NCBI GenBank assembly: GCA_016801845.1
Contig: CM028906.1
Location: 7,041,001-7,105,000 of the forward strand
Length of the DNA stretch: 64,000 nucleotides
Direction: 5' to 3'
From: Polydactylus sextarius
Taxonomy: Eukaryota > Chordata > Actinopteri > Polynemidae
The notes beneath the pieces are model-generated. The model was not told where the DNA came from. It did no database searches and was given only the letters and a program-made list of their open reading frames with translations. A program made the translations under genes and the position numbers. Below are positions 13,640-28,013 of this stretch, piece by piece (the first letter of the stretch is position 1; every line of letters begins with the position of its first letter).

Positions 13640-14240
13640 AAGTTATTATGGTGAAACTAGGCCTTAGGGGAAGAGAAGCCCACTGCCACGTTATTAATCC
13701 TGCCTCTGTTTTTTCCTATTGTCAAAGCTCCCATGTTTGAACAATGCTGTTGTCTTCTCTGTGTTTGCTCATTTAGGAACAAACATTTGCCCGAGCGCAC
13801 TGCTGCTGCCGCAAACAAGCTCTCCTAGGAAGTGTTATTAATAGGATAATTAAGCAGACGGTAATGAGCTGGATTATGCCTAATTATGACAAGATTTGTT
13901 TTGGCATTTTGTCTTGTGAGGAGGCAGTGAAGTGGTAAAGTCTACCTTGGAGTTCATTATGCTGATGTGCGTGCACCTGAGTGCACAGGACAGGCATCGG
14001 GGACACAGGTGGGGGAGCGGGGGCACGGGAAGGCGCAGTGTGTGTGCCAGTACAGATAGCAGGGCAGCGGACATCGGTGCTGTCTGGCTGCCTCGCTAAC
14101 TGGCTGCTTGGCAGTGCAACAAGCTTTGACCCCTGAGATGCTGCCAGCTCTAGAGACCTACATGTGCCAAGTGCTCACCCAGGGCTGTCGGGCAGCCTTT
14201 AAAACGGGTTATTGTTGGTCATGTTCAGGAAGCATGTGAA
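13640..14240. promoter_or_regulatory. Candidate conserved non-coding element
   Basis: Contains GTTATTAATAGGATAATTAA, GGTAATGAGCTGGATTATGC and CTAATTATGACAAG, followed by a more GC-rich part with GGGGGAGCGGGGGCACGGG. It is repeat-free over 600 bp, unlike its surroundings. Texture-based call. Confidence 0.35.
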
Positions 14241-16182
14241 CTACTGGAAAGCATTCCCGAGATAAGAAACAGCCATTTATGGCCTCTGGTTAGACAGAAT
14301 GAAAGATAAATGTTAATGTTTCTATGTAAAAACATGAAAACACTAATAGTCACTGGGCAGTAATAAATGAGGTGAGTCGTCTGTGATAATGATAATGATA
14401 TGATGTAATAATGTCTGTGCCTATGTTGTCCCCTTAAAAAAATATCCTCCTCCGTAAGACTCCTTCTTACGTTTGGCAGCTTCTATTTCTATTTATTCCC
14501 GGTCTTACACTGGAGCTGATTTTCACAGAGCTTCCTCTTTTTTTTCCGCGCTCACCACAACAACATGGTCTCTCTCTGCTGATGTCACATCCGACATCCT
14601 AACCCTGACCCTTCATGGCGAACATTCGCAAAATCCCAATACGTAAATTTTAAAACAAAATCAAATAACAAATAAATTCTACAAATCCTGCAAAACATCT
14701 CTAGGTCGCAACACTTGAATTATTTATTTATCACAGGTTATCATTTAGGCATTTCAGATTCAGATAGATAGATATTATTATATTAACAATTGGCACTTAG
14801 TTCACTGTTTAATATTTAATGTTTTGATGCATTTTGCACCATATAGAAAAATTATACATTACATTTGAAGAATATGTGATATTTTCATAAATGATACTTT
14901 ATGACATGGAAAGTGATGAACCTTACTAAATGTCTGCAGGCAGACTGAGGAAACAACAATAAACATCCCACAATGCATAGCAGTTCAGTTACACTTATGA
15001 CTTGGAGATTAATGTAAATCTGTATAAGCAGTTCATTTGGCAGAGATTAAAATGACAATCTTTTGGATGCACCAGATGTTTTTAAAAGCAGTCTGATGAT
15101 AACAAGCATTCACCAGGGGAATTGAGGAGCTACCAGCTCTACTCACCATCCTTCAAAACAGATAGATTTTCCTGCATGTGTACTATTATATTTTTTAAAT
15201 TATTTTCAAAAATAGTCCCAATAGCTGTGCTGGTTGTGTTTCAATTATTTATTTGTAATGAGCACCTAAGATAGCTGCTCTCTTTAAGTTTAATTAGTGT
15301 GCACTGTGCAGTACTGAAAAGTTTTTGTTTTGTTTTTTTTGGCTGCAAAACAAACATTTTCTTATACAAAACTGTGACAGTGGTTAAGTTCAAACTCCTA
15401 ATTATTGTTTGCCACTTTATGATTAAAACAATAAAATGAAAATATAGAAACAAAAAACTAGGTTAAACAAACAGAGTTAGCTGTTACGTATATGAAATTA
15501 CAATTAAACTCAGAGTTAATCTGCTGCATCAGCATTGTTAGGTGTGGTTGATTTGACTTGACTGACATATGACTCAAAACAAAAACAGTTGATGTTTAAG
15601 ATAAGTGTTTGTTTTGATATCCTCCACTTCCATTCTTATGTCTGTGCTTAGGTCACTTGCTGGAAAAATCATGTGAGCTTGTATCCGCACAATAACACGA
15701 CTGGCTGGATATGTCTCTCAGATTAGCAGATGATTAGTTTATTCACAGGAAATCAGGCAACCACCATCTTCGACTTTAGGGACTTTCCGATTCAAGTTTG
15801 TCTCATTCTTTATATCAGGTTAGAGAAGAGCATCATAAATACAGTACATCTCTTATGTTTTGTGTTTTTGTGATTGTTTTGTAATTATTTTTATCATTTA
15901 ATGAAAAATCTTGGTTAAACAATGTTACAAAGTGTAATAAGAAGTAGATAATCAACTCGGTAAAATGTCCAAGTGATGGATTCTCTGTTCTGAAATCCCA
16001 TCATCATGACATCATGATGGCAGCGTGTCAATCAAATTTATTAGAGCTGAGTGACTTAAGTCTTCTTAAAATGGTTTAAGCTTAACTCAGCCTATGCAGC
16101 GCTTATGAAATTGTGCTGGTGTGAAGGAAAAAACAGTCTTAATGCATTTTGCATTTACATCCCAGACAACGCTCTGTCCTTC

Positions 16183-16236
16183 TCTCTCTCTCACACACAC
16201 ACACACGCATCACATCACATCACATACACACACTGC
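16183..16236. repeat. (TC)n(AC)n with CACAT repeats
   Basis: TC units pass into AC units and then several CACAT units. Confidence 0.9.
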
Positions 16237-16588
16237 AGTACATATATCTTCTATTAAAGCGCTCCGTTCACTCCTGCAGCTCTCGATAAGGAAGCTAAGT
16301 CTTGGATTTAGAGCTTTAGCTTATCGTCATCTTTTTACGAAGCTTTTTCTGCAAAGTGCAGAAAGCATGGACCAGCAATCTGCATAGAATTTACAAGGAA
16401 TTGGGGGTGGGGGGTTGTTGGGAGAGGAGGGCGGAGGGTGTGGTGTTGGGGGAGAATAGTGACAATAAATACATTAGTCTGAACACCCGTCTGTTCAGAA
16501 ACAGGTGGATTTACATTCCTGAGAAATCAAAGCCGACTCGGTGGGTAAAACCTGGTCTACTGCTGAGGTATTTATGAGCTACCAGCAC

Positions 16589-16589
<1 letters not shown>

Positions 16590-16645
<56 letters not shown>
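16590..16645. repeat. (TG)n microsatellite
   Basis: About 27 TG units. Confidence 0.97.
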
Positions 16646-16648
<3 letters not shown>

Positions 16649-17860
16649 TTAGAGAGAATCAGAGAGAGGGAATACACATTCATACAGCACACAATACAGT
16701 TAATTCCTCAACACACACTCAAAGAGAGAGAGAGAGAGCTCAGTTCTGTAACAGGGGACTTTTCATTTACTCTGGGAAAAAAAGCAAAAAGATGAGATTA
16801 TGGAGAAAGCTCATTTCCTGCTAAACTTGGACTCTGGTTTCCCAAATAAAATTGCTTTTATTCTTCACAACATGTGTTCCTGGAGATTAAGGCTCTGTAA
16901 TCTTGCAAAGGCTTAATAAGACTCAGTATGCGGAGTGCAGGCTAAAACAGAAAATGTGGAACGAGTCTCGCTTAGCTCTGTTCCACCCAATGACTTTAAT
17001 CCTGTTTATTAAATTATAAAGAACCTTAAAGGATAAAGATAAAGAATACTGAGTCGAGGATTTAAATGATTCAGGGTTATTTTTTTTCCCTCCTGTCTTA
17101 GTGCGAGTTATTTGATAGCGCTGGATCATGTTAAAAGATGGCAGCAGGCGAGAGCTGTGACAGACTTTGTTTTAACACGTGGAGCTGTCCCCCCTCTAAG
17201 TACAAACTTTGCCTTGGCTGCGTTCTGATTCTTGGGTATTAAAGTGTAAAGTGTTTCCCACGTGCTAGTAATCCTGAGTGTCACTGATTCCTTTGACAAC
17301 TTTTAAGCAGTGACATAAGAAAAAAATAAATTTAGAGTGTGTGCGTTTTTTTTAAATTTTTTATTTTATTCTCATTTATGCAGCGGATATCAATGTGGAT
17401 GTTTAAAAACTGATACAACACTGCAAGGCAACAATGACCCGTTACATAGACTGGATGAGCATCATTGTGAAATTGTTTACAATATCTGTCTAAAACGGCA
17501 GATATAAACAGATTATCTGTAAGCTGTGAGGGTTAATGGCCAAAAGAGGGAGTCTATGCTGAGTCTAGCTATGTGGACTTATGAACTTGTCGCTGTGAAG
17601 TTCCACTGAGCTATTGGAGTAAGAGGATTGCGGACCACTAATCCAAATCAAAAGACATACCATGTGAATTATTACATTCTGAGACAGATTAAGCCAAATC
17701 TTCTCATGTCTTGCCTGATGAGGGAAGGAATATCCACGCTTGGAAAATCACTCTTTTCTTCATGTTGTCGTGAATCTGAAACCATCGCACATTCAGAGTG
17801 ATCACTATAATCCCTGCAACATCACCATGACACGACCTCTTTACATTTTAGATACACATT

Positions 17861-17884
17861 CACACACACACACACACACACACA
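17861..17884. repeat. (CA)n microsatellite
   Basis: Twelve CA units. Confidence 0.95.
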
Positions 17885-18213
17885 GACTACTGAGACTTTC
17901 ACATAAACACGGATAAGCTGCTTTCACACATACACTGCAAGACTGAACTTTTGTTGACATTAGCCAGAGGGGCTGTATGTGTGAATATAAATGTTCGAAT
18001 CAGTTAAACTGGACATTAAACACACTTTACTCCCCAGTGCAAAGCCTGTGTTATGTCTGATTGTGTGCAGATGTGTGAATAACTCTGAATGGATGTCATG
18101 ATTACATTTTTATACCTCTGGCTTAAACCAGAACATTTTAGATTGTGTGAGTGCATCTCAGACAATCTCTGGTTGTGTGCTGTGTCCAGACCTGTGATGC
18201 GAGGTTCACAGCT

Positions 18214-18219
<6 letters not shown>

Positions 18220-18257
<38 letters not shown>
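18220..18257. repeat. (TA)n microsatellite
   Basis: About 19 TA units. Confidence 0.97.
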
Positions 18258-18260
<3 letters not shown>

Positions 18261-20400
18261 TTAATACTGAGCCTGGAGTAGAGTACTGAAACCATAGAAA
18301 CCATCTTCTGATATAACATGTACTTCAGTATGGATCATCAGTAGACTTCCTGTTTGACAAATGGTTAAAATACTATCTATTTGTAATGTTAATGTATATG
18401 CACATTTTTAGAACTATGTTTTTGATGTTTTTCAGTGAAAATGCAGAGGAAACACGAGGACAGAGAGAAGAGGTTTGATACGCAACTAATGTCCATGTCT
18501 GAAATCAGAGCATAGATATATGTATTTAACTATATGTAGTTATGTGGGATGTGCTACAACCTTTTGGCTACCACAGCACTCCAACATGTTGTCATTTTTG
18601 ATGTTTTCACTTTAATTGATTGAAGCCAATCATGGTCCATTGGTTGTGAGAATTTCGACAATTTTCCAGGTTCACAACCGTTTAATCTGCAGTGAATAAA
18701 CTGAATAATTTTTTGTTTGAAGCTAAAAATTAGGCTGAACTTTTTTATGTGTGTGTCTGAAAACTTTAGAGATATGAAATTTTCACCCATCAGTGACAGC
18801 ATCATAGGTATGAGAATGATGTTGAATACAAAAGGGTGAAAGAGAGTGACTGCAAGCCAAAGAAGGTATTTTTGGCAGCCTGTGGAGGGAGAGGTAATCT
18901 CACTGCATGATTCATTCTGTCTCTCACTTTGTAGACAAGAAGAGTCGGCAGGAGACTGAAAAAAAAAGACACTGAGGAAAAAAACGAGGGAGACAAAGAC
19001 TGTGTGTTCTCACCAAAGTATTTGATATTTTCTGTCCAGTGTCTGGACTGAGAATATGCCACATTGAGCTTGTTAACTAGATCCTGTCCTCTTTCATTCC
19101 CAGTCAACCACTTGCCAGAAGCATCCTGCAATATGGATGAGAGCGCCTACAGACATGCAACCTGTCTGAGCAATTAACTGCTGAGATTTACTTTAGTTGC
19201 ACAGGCGCAGCGTGGGTGTATCGCCTGTGTGTGTGTGTGTCTAGCCCTGAATTGTTTACGTTTGTTTAGAGGATGTCAGGTTCAGTGGTCATTTTTTTTA
19301 TCTTCTGCTCATTGGCTGTTTGTCATCAACCGCTGTAGCAGCATGTTCACACCTTTTTGAATTTACACATCAATCTACGTTCACAAACACAGAAGCACTC
19401 TGCTGAAAAGAGTTTCAAGCTGACTGACAGTTCAATTCTTTTCCTTTGTGTAAAAAAGCTCTGCCCTCACAGTGAGCCATTATACTTAATTTAACAAGAT
19501 CAGCAAAGGAAAAGAAGGTTTTTGAAGATGCCAAATCGGAATTACATGAAAAAGTGTGATTTCTGACCCAAGACTAGATGAATACAGCAAGATATATGAA
19601 AGTCAAATTGAAAGCACTCTTTGGCATTTCTAAACCATGAGAACTAAAGAGAGGATTTGTTATTTTGGCTTTAAGGTGAGTGTTTAGGATGTCGTTCTAA
19701 CCTTGAGAGTGAAGTCATGCACATGACAGAACAACCCCAGTCAGACCCCAGAGAAAAGTAGTTGCTCTTCTTTGTCAGTTTAGTTGCCCACTCTCATTTA
19801 CTAAACACCAAGTTATTCTGTTTTTTATCATTTTGTTGTTGTTATTATTACTATTATTATCTTGTATGTTTGTTTAATAGGAGGATTTCACATCTGAACT
19901 GTCTGTTGGCACACCAAGGACCAAAACATAAAAAATAATATAAAACCAATCTACTTCTGTGTTATTACAAGAAAGGGCACCTCTTTGTCAGTTTGTTACT
20001 ACATGTTTGTGTAGTTGATGTCTAAGTTATTTATGATCTCATCCAGTTAATTCTTGTTTTGATAACAGAGAAGATAAATCAGCACATAAAAGCAAGGTAA
20101 AATTCAGTACATTATGCAGATGTTTCTGATAAGTCATTGTAGTTGTTAGCTAAGATAAACAATATTCAGCGCAAATATCCAGAGGACATAGCTGAGTTTC
20201 ATCATTTGCATCCTTTGCTTGAACACTGGCAGTTACAACGGGTACAACAGTCACTCTCATTTAACACGCCCTCTCCCCTCACTCATAAACATGCACCGAC
20301 TTGCTTTCTACACAATCTACTGCTGTATCTGTTTCCATAAGAGGAACTCAGACATGCTTATCTTAATACATTGACGGTCTCTCTCTCTTTCTCTGTCTGT

Positions 20401-20416
20401 GCGTGTGTGTGTGTTT

Positions 20417-20472
<56 letters not shown>
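20401..20472. repeat. (GT)n microsatellite
   Basis: A GT tract of about 72 bp with two interruptions near its start. Confidence 0.97.
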
Positions 20473-20473
<1 letters not shown>

Positions 20474-20971
20474 AAGTCCATTGTTGTTTCTCAGACTGTG
20501 AGTTGGGATGTTCAGTTGTTTGATCGCTGACAGGCCAAATGCAAACAAAGTGCTTTGAATGCAAAATGAAAAAGGTGCAGCTCGCCATCTATTTGCATAG
20601 ATAGCAGATGACAGATGGCGGCCAGTAGGTTTTCACATAAACGGTCACTAAATACAGTGGGATATAGCTCACGCTTTTGCAGGAAGAGAGGAAGGGTTCT
20701 GCAGATAAACATTTCACAACTGCATGCTAAAAAATGGACACACACACACACAAGTAAACAGTCGGAATCCTGCACTTTGAGAGCACACTGAGAGGAGCAA
20801 TATCTACCACTGTGTACACAGACCGACACAGTTTTCCTGCAAACAGTCACTCCTGTCAGCCATTTGTCTTATTGGTTCAATTCTTCCTCTTTGGTTTCCA
20901 TGGCTCCCACAGAAGCCTGTCAATCATACACAGTTTCCACAGTGGGAACGAACTGGTGCAACTGCTTTCAG

Positions 20972-20974
<3 letters not shown>

Positions 20975-21023
<49 letters not shown>
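20975..21023. repeat. (TG)n microsatellite
   Basis: About 24 TG units, followed 40 bp later by an AT-rich stretch of overlapping TATA-type palindromes (21063-21120). Confidence 0.97.
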
Positions 21024-21026
<3 letters not shown>

Positions 21027-23161
21027 CAGCCATCTACCAGAGTTAATAATTGAAGTATCTCCCGTATATAGTATATAAATATACCATATACTATATAAAT
21101 AGTATATAAGTATATATTTACTTACTAACAAATGTTAGATTAATTTACAAGGTAGTTATGCATGCATAGTTATGCATGTTAATATTGTGTATTTGGTGTA
21201 CAATCTCCTCACAAAACATGTGTGGAGATTAAGGTTTTATTAAATTGTTTATGAAAATATTTTATAAATTAATAGAATGGAAAATGGCATTCGCTTTTAT
21301 TGTGTTGTGGCTCTTAAATCATAATAAATTATGTAAATGTCCATGAGGCCTGAGGTCAAACATGGGGATAAGGTTTAATGAAAAAAAAAATATTAATACT
21401 TCCAAAATTAAAAATTCAGGCCAACCAAGTTAGATAGTAGTTGTTTTTCTGTTTTTAATGTGATAAAAAAAAAAAAAAAAAACATTGTCAGTTCATCACT
21501 CATATACCCTTGAGCAAGGCTGTTGCATGTGCAGTGAGTTTAGCAGTAGCTAACAGGTTGTACTCTAGTTGTGGTGGGAGCCAACAGGTCATTAAGTTTC
21601 TCTTGGGGGTTCAAAAGTGATTAGTTACGTTAATTTCATAAGACAAAGGGATGTGTTACAAAATCCCTTATCAGTGTTACAGAAAACTGTCAAGTGATTT
21701 TGAAAATTCAAGCTTTTTTCCAACATTAAGCCCATGTTTGGAGATTAGGTAAGAGGGTTTTCAGATGGCAGAAAAGAGCGATGTGTTACTTGGATCGTGT
21801 TCAGTCTGTAGCTGTGGGTGTTGGATATTTGCCTTTCATAATTATTTTAATTCACTTTCTTGTGCCAACAAACTGTCAGGGGTGAATCGGGTCCCTGCAG
21901 GGACAGAGAAACTGCACATGGAAGACTTGTTTATGACCGAACCTTTGTCTGATTCTGTTATACATCAGTGTTTATTAGCGCTGGGAAGGAATGATTTGAT
22001 GATGATTGTTTTTCAAATAGTGGTACAGTGATTTACATTTGGGGATTTAGCTATTTTCTCCTTGTTGTTTTCCAAGAGGATGTGGTTGGCCTTAATAACA
22101 AGTCATTGTAGACAGGGCAGTTTACTTCTGATGGCATGGATGTAGAGTTTCATGCTGGCAGGCAGGGTAGTTATACTAAATGATGATTCTGGACCCAAGA
22201 GAATTAGTTAGTGACTAACACTGTGTTTCTTTCCATTGTGTTTATACACACTTTCCCAGATTTGTGTTGGTTCATTCTGCAGCACTCATCATTAGAGTAG
22301 ATTCAAATAAGTGTTACCATTGACAGAGATGAGTCTGCAAGCTTGTTTCTATAAGTTTTACCAGAGGTCATACAGTTAAATTTAAATGCAAAGGAACCGT
22401 GGTTACAGTCTGTGCTGTTGTTCCTGGTGTTGATGTAAGGATAGCTACCAAGAAATCTTTTCAGTTTTCAAGTACATTTCTACTTCCTGTGTGCTGTATT
22501 TTATGTTTCTATCATCTATAAAGTAACCTCTAATTTGAGGTAAAGTCTGATCCAATGGAAACACTCTGGTGACCAGCACTTTGTGGTGGCAGTGTCGAGG
22601 CCTGAGGTTTTGCTTAGTTTAATCATGCTGCCTGCCGGTGCTGCTTAATTACCAGGACCAGCATGGTGTCCACAAGGTGCCTGAGGTGAAACCTGCATGG
22701 AGCAGTGGCCGACAGCCAGGCACAGGGATTTGGCCATGACGCCCTCTCTGTTTCATCCCAAAGTCTTTGTTTATGTAAAAACAGTAGTGAGCCCTTTACC
22801 CCCAGATTACTCCCTGCTGGGAGGATAAAGATACACACACACAGCCTGGGAACGGGCCATGGGCCAGGGGCAGCTCAGTCCGAGGATAAAGAGATTGAGG
22901 CACAAGAGACAAGAGGCTTGTCTACAAAACCATCTACCCTTTGCCACGAGGTTTGCACTTGTTTACTCTCAGTTTGAATATAGCCGACTAAAGCTGTATA
23001 TGCTGTGCAGCACTCAATATTCAGAATATTATTCTGAATGGATGGAGGTGAAAAAATAAAACTATTCAGATTTATTCAAATGGCAGAAATGAGAGAATTG
23101 CCAGGTGGGTGGTGAGAGCTGATGGTACACTGCCATCAAGAAAGTACTGTCAATTGACAGG

Positions 23162-23372
23162 TAAATGGATAGACTTTTCTACCTCAACAGAAAAAAAGCA
23201 CTTTACAATTTGCTACTAAATTACCCGCTCACACACACTCTCATACACTGATTGCAATAGATCTGTCATCCAATGTGTTGGCCTGCCCCCCGGGGGCAAC
23301 CTGGGATTCAGTGTCTTGCCTAAGGACATAGTAGTTAGTGGATGACTTGCTCTACACGCTGTGTCACAGCTG
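23162..23372 (+). repeat. Fragment of a common teleost interspersed repeat
   Basis: The stretch contains CACTTTACAATT, CTCATACACTGAT, GGGGGCAACCTGGGATTCAG and TGTCTTGCCTAAGGACA, then GTGGATGACTTGCTCTAC. In this order they match a repeat I recall from many fish genomes (TTCAGTGTCTTGCCCAAGGACAC as its core). I am not sure of its class name. It has no coding capacity. Confidence 0.7.
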
Positions 23373-26319
23373 GTCTTCACGTAGTTACATTCTGCCTTTC
23401 AATCATTCAGTATTTAAAACAGGACTTTAAAAATAACTAAATACAATTATCAAACAGTTTTTTGTATTTCGCTGTTCAGTTGTTCAGCTTAGTTGGTGAA
23501 TACTTTAATTATTATACTTTCCTTTAGATCCTGAAAAGCACAATGTTTAAAGCGCTCCCTCTCTCACACACACAAAATGCTGACATTGTTGAGGATGTTC
23601 CTGCAGCAGATGCACCTCATTCAGCACCTTGGACAGAGCCCATTTTCCTAATGCAGAAAGGGTGCACGACTAAAAGTCATTAGGTTTTTTCCCTTTTGGA
23701 ATTTAAGGCCTGATACTGACTACATTCCTCACAATTAATATCTTGACCAGAAAGAGACTGAAACAGCACGATGATACTTAATCCTCTCTTTAGGTGAGAA
23801 TGATAATCTGTGTTACAAGTTACTACAGGCTTGGTTAATATATTCCTACATAGAGTCTCTGCAAGTTTGACATTGAGGTCAAACACAAACAAAAGTGTGT
23901 TCTCACCAGCATTACAGTTAGAATAATGACATATGGCTGCAGTGAACTGAAAAGATATTGATTTGTGGAGAAAATGTGCTTAAGACTAATCCATCATTTT
24001 CAGAAAGTTATCCCATGCATCATTTAGTTTTGTCAGGTTGACAGCTTTTAAGATTGTGATTTCTTGCTAATCAATGAATAAGCACCAGCCTGCCATTTGC
24101 TAAAAGTACTTATAGGCTTTTAGTGAGATATGAATCTCTACTCACCTCTTCAACATCCATCGATGCATAAAAATGATTTCAGCAGGTCTGGCAGATATTA
24201 ATTCACAATTTCCTCAAGCAGTAATCAGTTTATTTCTCTACCTCAGCAGTGATATGTATGTTAATAATGTTGAGGGGAAAAAAATACACATCCTCATGTT
24301 GAAAGTACAACCTGAAGATCCACAATTTGTTTTCAGTTTATAGGTATTTTGTGGCAGCTGAAACCAGAAGTGAGTTTTCAGTCTTAGCAGCTTTAGAGAG
24401 CTGGTCTAATTACCAAGCCTCAGCCTTCATTGTCCAATAAAGGAGCACATACTCCATCTCAATTTTGCTAAGCATTTTTATCAAAGCGTGCATATATCAT
24501 GAAAAGGCATGGACTCAGCAAGGGATATAATTTAAAAATTGGCTGCTGTCACAAGTATATCAATTTATTCTCTAACAGAGTTACTGCACATTAAGAGATT
24601 GGTCACTGATTCGCTGGATAAATGTTTTTGTTGATGAGTTTTTTACTATGCAGTGTGATATATCATGTGATGCCAGTCTAAGTTAATGTTCAGTGAAAAG
24701 AGTTCACTTTGGCTTTTAGATGTTAATGCGTTACCGTTGTTAAAACTGTGCAGATTGTGTTTTATAGAATCTGTGGAGCATCTGGGGAATTATTTTATTT
24801 TCAAAAATTCTGATTCACGTTTTTGTTGTACTCACTATAATTCACTGATACACTACATACACTACAGAGACCTTTCTCTGGCAGAAGTCAGGTTCACACG
24901 TGTTAGTGGATTAAACCATAGTAAAGTATATTAAGACTTTTCCTGTTTTTTCTTATCAGAATGTATCTTCAGGGGACGTTGAGTTATTGACACTAGTAAA
25001 AGTAATGTCTTAACCTAACTCCCTTTAACCAACTATTTGATCAAATTAGATATATGTAATTTATAAGAAATAAAATATGTGATATATAATCATATTAGGG
25101 ATATTTTTGTGAATTTGGTGTGGTGTCTGTGGAGTTGGTGTTGACATGTTACACATGTGAACATAGAGCAACTGCTGTGCATTTTTTTTGAATTGAAGTC
25201 AAATCCCTCATGTCCTCAAATACTCTGGTAGCACACACTCATTGTTCAGTGTCTAATGTTACAGCAGATAGCAGATAAACAGTGAGACTGTTACCAACTA
25301 TGGTAAAATGTGTCCTCAAATAATAAAGACATATGTGCAATAAAACCAAGATACCAGGCTTTAAATGCAAAAAGTGAAAAGTATTTGGACAAATGATCAT
25401 TTTTCAATCTTAACAGTCAGAAAGCTTTGCAGATGCAGTAGTTAGTGCCAGTATTAAATAATAGTTAAATGATAATAGTGACCAGGACATTTAACAGGTT
25501 TTCGAACAAAAAATGTAAGTGCTTTATAAAGCTAAAGCTAAAATAGGATTAAGGTTGATTAGTTTGATTGGTGATTGATTGGTGAACAACGAAGAAGAAA
25601 GACATTTTTCAGATAAAATATTTCAAATATGAGTTTTATTATAATGACCTCAAAAATCCTTCACTGGTAATTGTTGTTCCATGCAGTTGCATCTAAAAGG
25701 CACTTTGTCACTGTTCACCTTCTCCCTTTATTGTCTGGCTTTATCTTTATAATGATCCTTTGACCAAATTTTCAAATTGGACTCTTGTCTTGGCAGAATT
25801 ACAAACGTGCCTCCCTCTCTTCACCTCTTCATCTCCCACCATGCTACACTACACTATACTAATCTCGAGCTGATGCTTTATTCTCTGCAGCACCTTGTTT
25901 AATACCTGAGGGACTTGCAATACGACTCGACCTTACCTACTTTGCAGACATAACAAAGCTAGTCCATGTGGCCTCCAGTCTACCCCCTAATCCTCCTACA
26001 TAATTACAAATACCTCTCCCCTCAGACGTTTGAGCAATCTCTCAGCAAATACACTGAAGGTGGGTGGTGGCAGAAATCAGATTAGGAGGCCTCTCAGCTT
26101 CATCAAGTGTTCCCCCATTGGAGACTAAAGACACTTAAACAGTACATGGACACATACACATACTCAAAGACATTCACACACACACACACACCAAAGTACA
26201 TTCTTTCTTCCACATAGATACACTCAATGCTACAACTCAACAAAGTATAAAGAAAAGAGAGTTTTAACAAAAGAATAATTCTGCTCAACTGCACTGCACT
26301 GAGAGTTTGATGATGATTG

Positions 26320-26480
26320 TCAGTGGCGATTGACCAATAAAATCATGCAAATGAAAACCTTCTTCTGTCGACCATTTAAATTGCTGTTTATCTCGCCCAC
26401 TGGGATGGTGCAATGGAAGGAGGGTTCCCAATCACCCACCTATCCATGCTTGAAGCCTCTGGAGTGGAGAGAAAAAAAGA
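26320..26480. promoter_or_regulatory. Candidate regulatory block with CCAAT and octamer motifs
   Basis: GACCAATAAAATCATGCAAA carries CCAAT and, 8 bp on, an ATGCAAAT octamer (26345-26352), followed by a repeat-free segment. Short motifs alone are weak evidence. Confidence 0.25.
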
Positions 26481-27947
26481 GGGGGAGGCTTAAGCAAACA
26501 GAAGAGAACAAATGAGCTCTGTGACGGCTCAGCAAGCACTGCCTCCCTCCTAGCCTGTCTGAATGCCTGTCCTTTGTTGATGACTGAATAGGGGGCTAAA
26601 TATCCCTTGAAATCAGAGCCAGGGCCACCTCTCTGGATGCTATGTTCTGAGGCGAAAGCCTTTCATATGAAAATACTAACTGGGTTAGGATTGTTTTTTT
26701 CCCAATAGTTGTTGTGTTATAATGGACGTCACATTTGGGGTCAGAGGATGAGTAATGGGGAAATATTTGTGCTTCTCATCCGCAGTTAGCTTTTGGAGAC
26801 TTTGACTGTCCTTTGGGGTTTTCGAATTGTGTGCTTATTCATACTGGTTTGACAAGGTCTCATTTTTTGAAGGGAGAGGACCAGATGGTGTCCCATGAAC
26901 TGGTATTTAGCATTGCAGGAACAGGGGTATGGGGTGAGAGTAATGCCTGGCTACAGTTCACTGAGGGATTAGTGTGTGTGAGAGAGACTTTGTTTTTGAT
27001 GAGGACAGATCTATGTGTGTATATGTGGCTTGGCAACCTATTCATTAGGACCTACATCACCAGCTAATACCCTCGGTATTCCCCAACTGGGTTGCTTCCT
27101 CAATCACAAGCATGCAATCTGTGGTGATACTCTGGATCTTATATACATCAGCATAAAAAATATAAAGCCACAATTACACCTTCTCATTCTGCACAAAGAA
27201 GAGAGGAAATGTTTCTTTCATATAGCATTGTTATAAAATAGCAGCAATCTGTCAATACGAGGATCTTCAAATGAGAAAACTCATAGCATCCTCAGATTGG
27301 TGGTTGTCTCTGAAATAAGAAAGCCATTCAATTTCCTGTGGCCTTGAAGAATCCTTGACTGACACTCAACAGTTTAAGAGCAGTCAGAGCACTGGCTTTT
27401 GTCTGTGGCAAAGATGAGGGCAATTACCTGTCCCTCTTATAACGCTTGTTGCCCTCTATAATCTGGACCAGCTGAAAGGAAAATATGAAGGTCTACTTGA
27501 GTGCATCTACACTCCATCAACACATGATGGACAGTTTTTTTGGTTTTGTTATGGTAGAATGGTAGAGGTCATCAGGTCGAGGTGATTATCATCTAAAGGT
27601 TTCAACATGTGATGTGGTTGATTTTGTAATTTACTTCCTGAGGCCTTGTTTGAAAACTTCTCTGCACTCCTGCTTTGTTTATATGTTCACATATGAAAAC
27701 CTTTTTTCATGCTTTTTTTTTTTTAGAGGAGAGTGCATTGTTATGACCACAACAGTAAACAGGTGTTTAGACATCTGCTGCAATTCTTGGTTAGAAAATG
27801 TCATTGTGTTTTGCACAATATATATATAACATGCAGCACAAAAACTAAAACAACGTAGGTAAAGATGAGTGCAAATGTTCTCCATAAACGGAATCTCACA
27901 GTAATATTTGTCATAGGTATACAACCATCAGTGATGGCTATATATCT

Positions 27948-27950
<3 letters not shown>

Positions 27951-28012
<62 letters not shown>

Positions 28013-28013
28013 G
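27951..28013. repeat. Compound (AC)n(AT)n microsatellite
   Basis: About 20 AC units followed by about 11 AT units. Confidence 0.97.

Larger units (their letters stand above)
7500..13640. other. Gene-free stretch
   Basis: No coding gene, RNA gene or recognisable transposon seen. Apart from short CA/TG and CT tracts it is AT-rich sequence with only chance reading frames. Confidence 0.6.
14240..23161. other. Gene-free stretch
   Basis: Several microsatellites listed separately, otherwise AT-rich sequence. A near-palindrome of CATCATG units sits at 16000-16020. No exon with flanking splice sites and a recognisable product was found on either strand. Confidence 0.55.

Noticed and set aside
16000..16020. 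Near-palindrome built of CATCATG units
   Set aside because: Short and made of trinucleotide repeats; not enough to claim a binding site or structure.
20860..20895. A GGTTCAATTC string resembling a tRNA T-loop
   Set aside because: No matching acceptor, D-arm or anticodon arm could be placed upstream.
25370..25410. AAAAGTATTTGGACAAATGA, similar to a Tc1-type terminus
   Set aside because: No second inverted end and no internal transposon sequence were found nearby.
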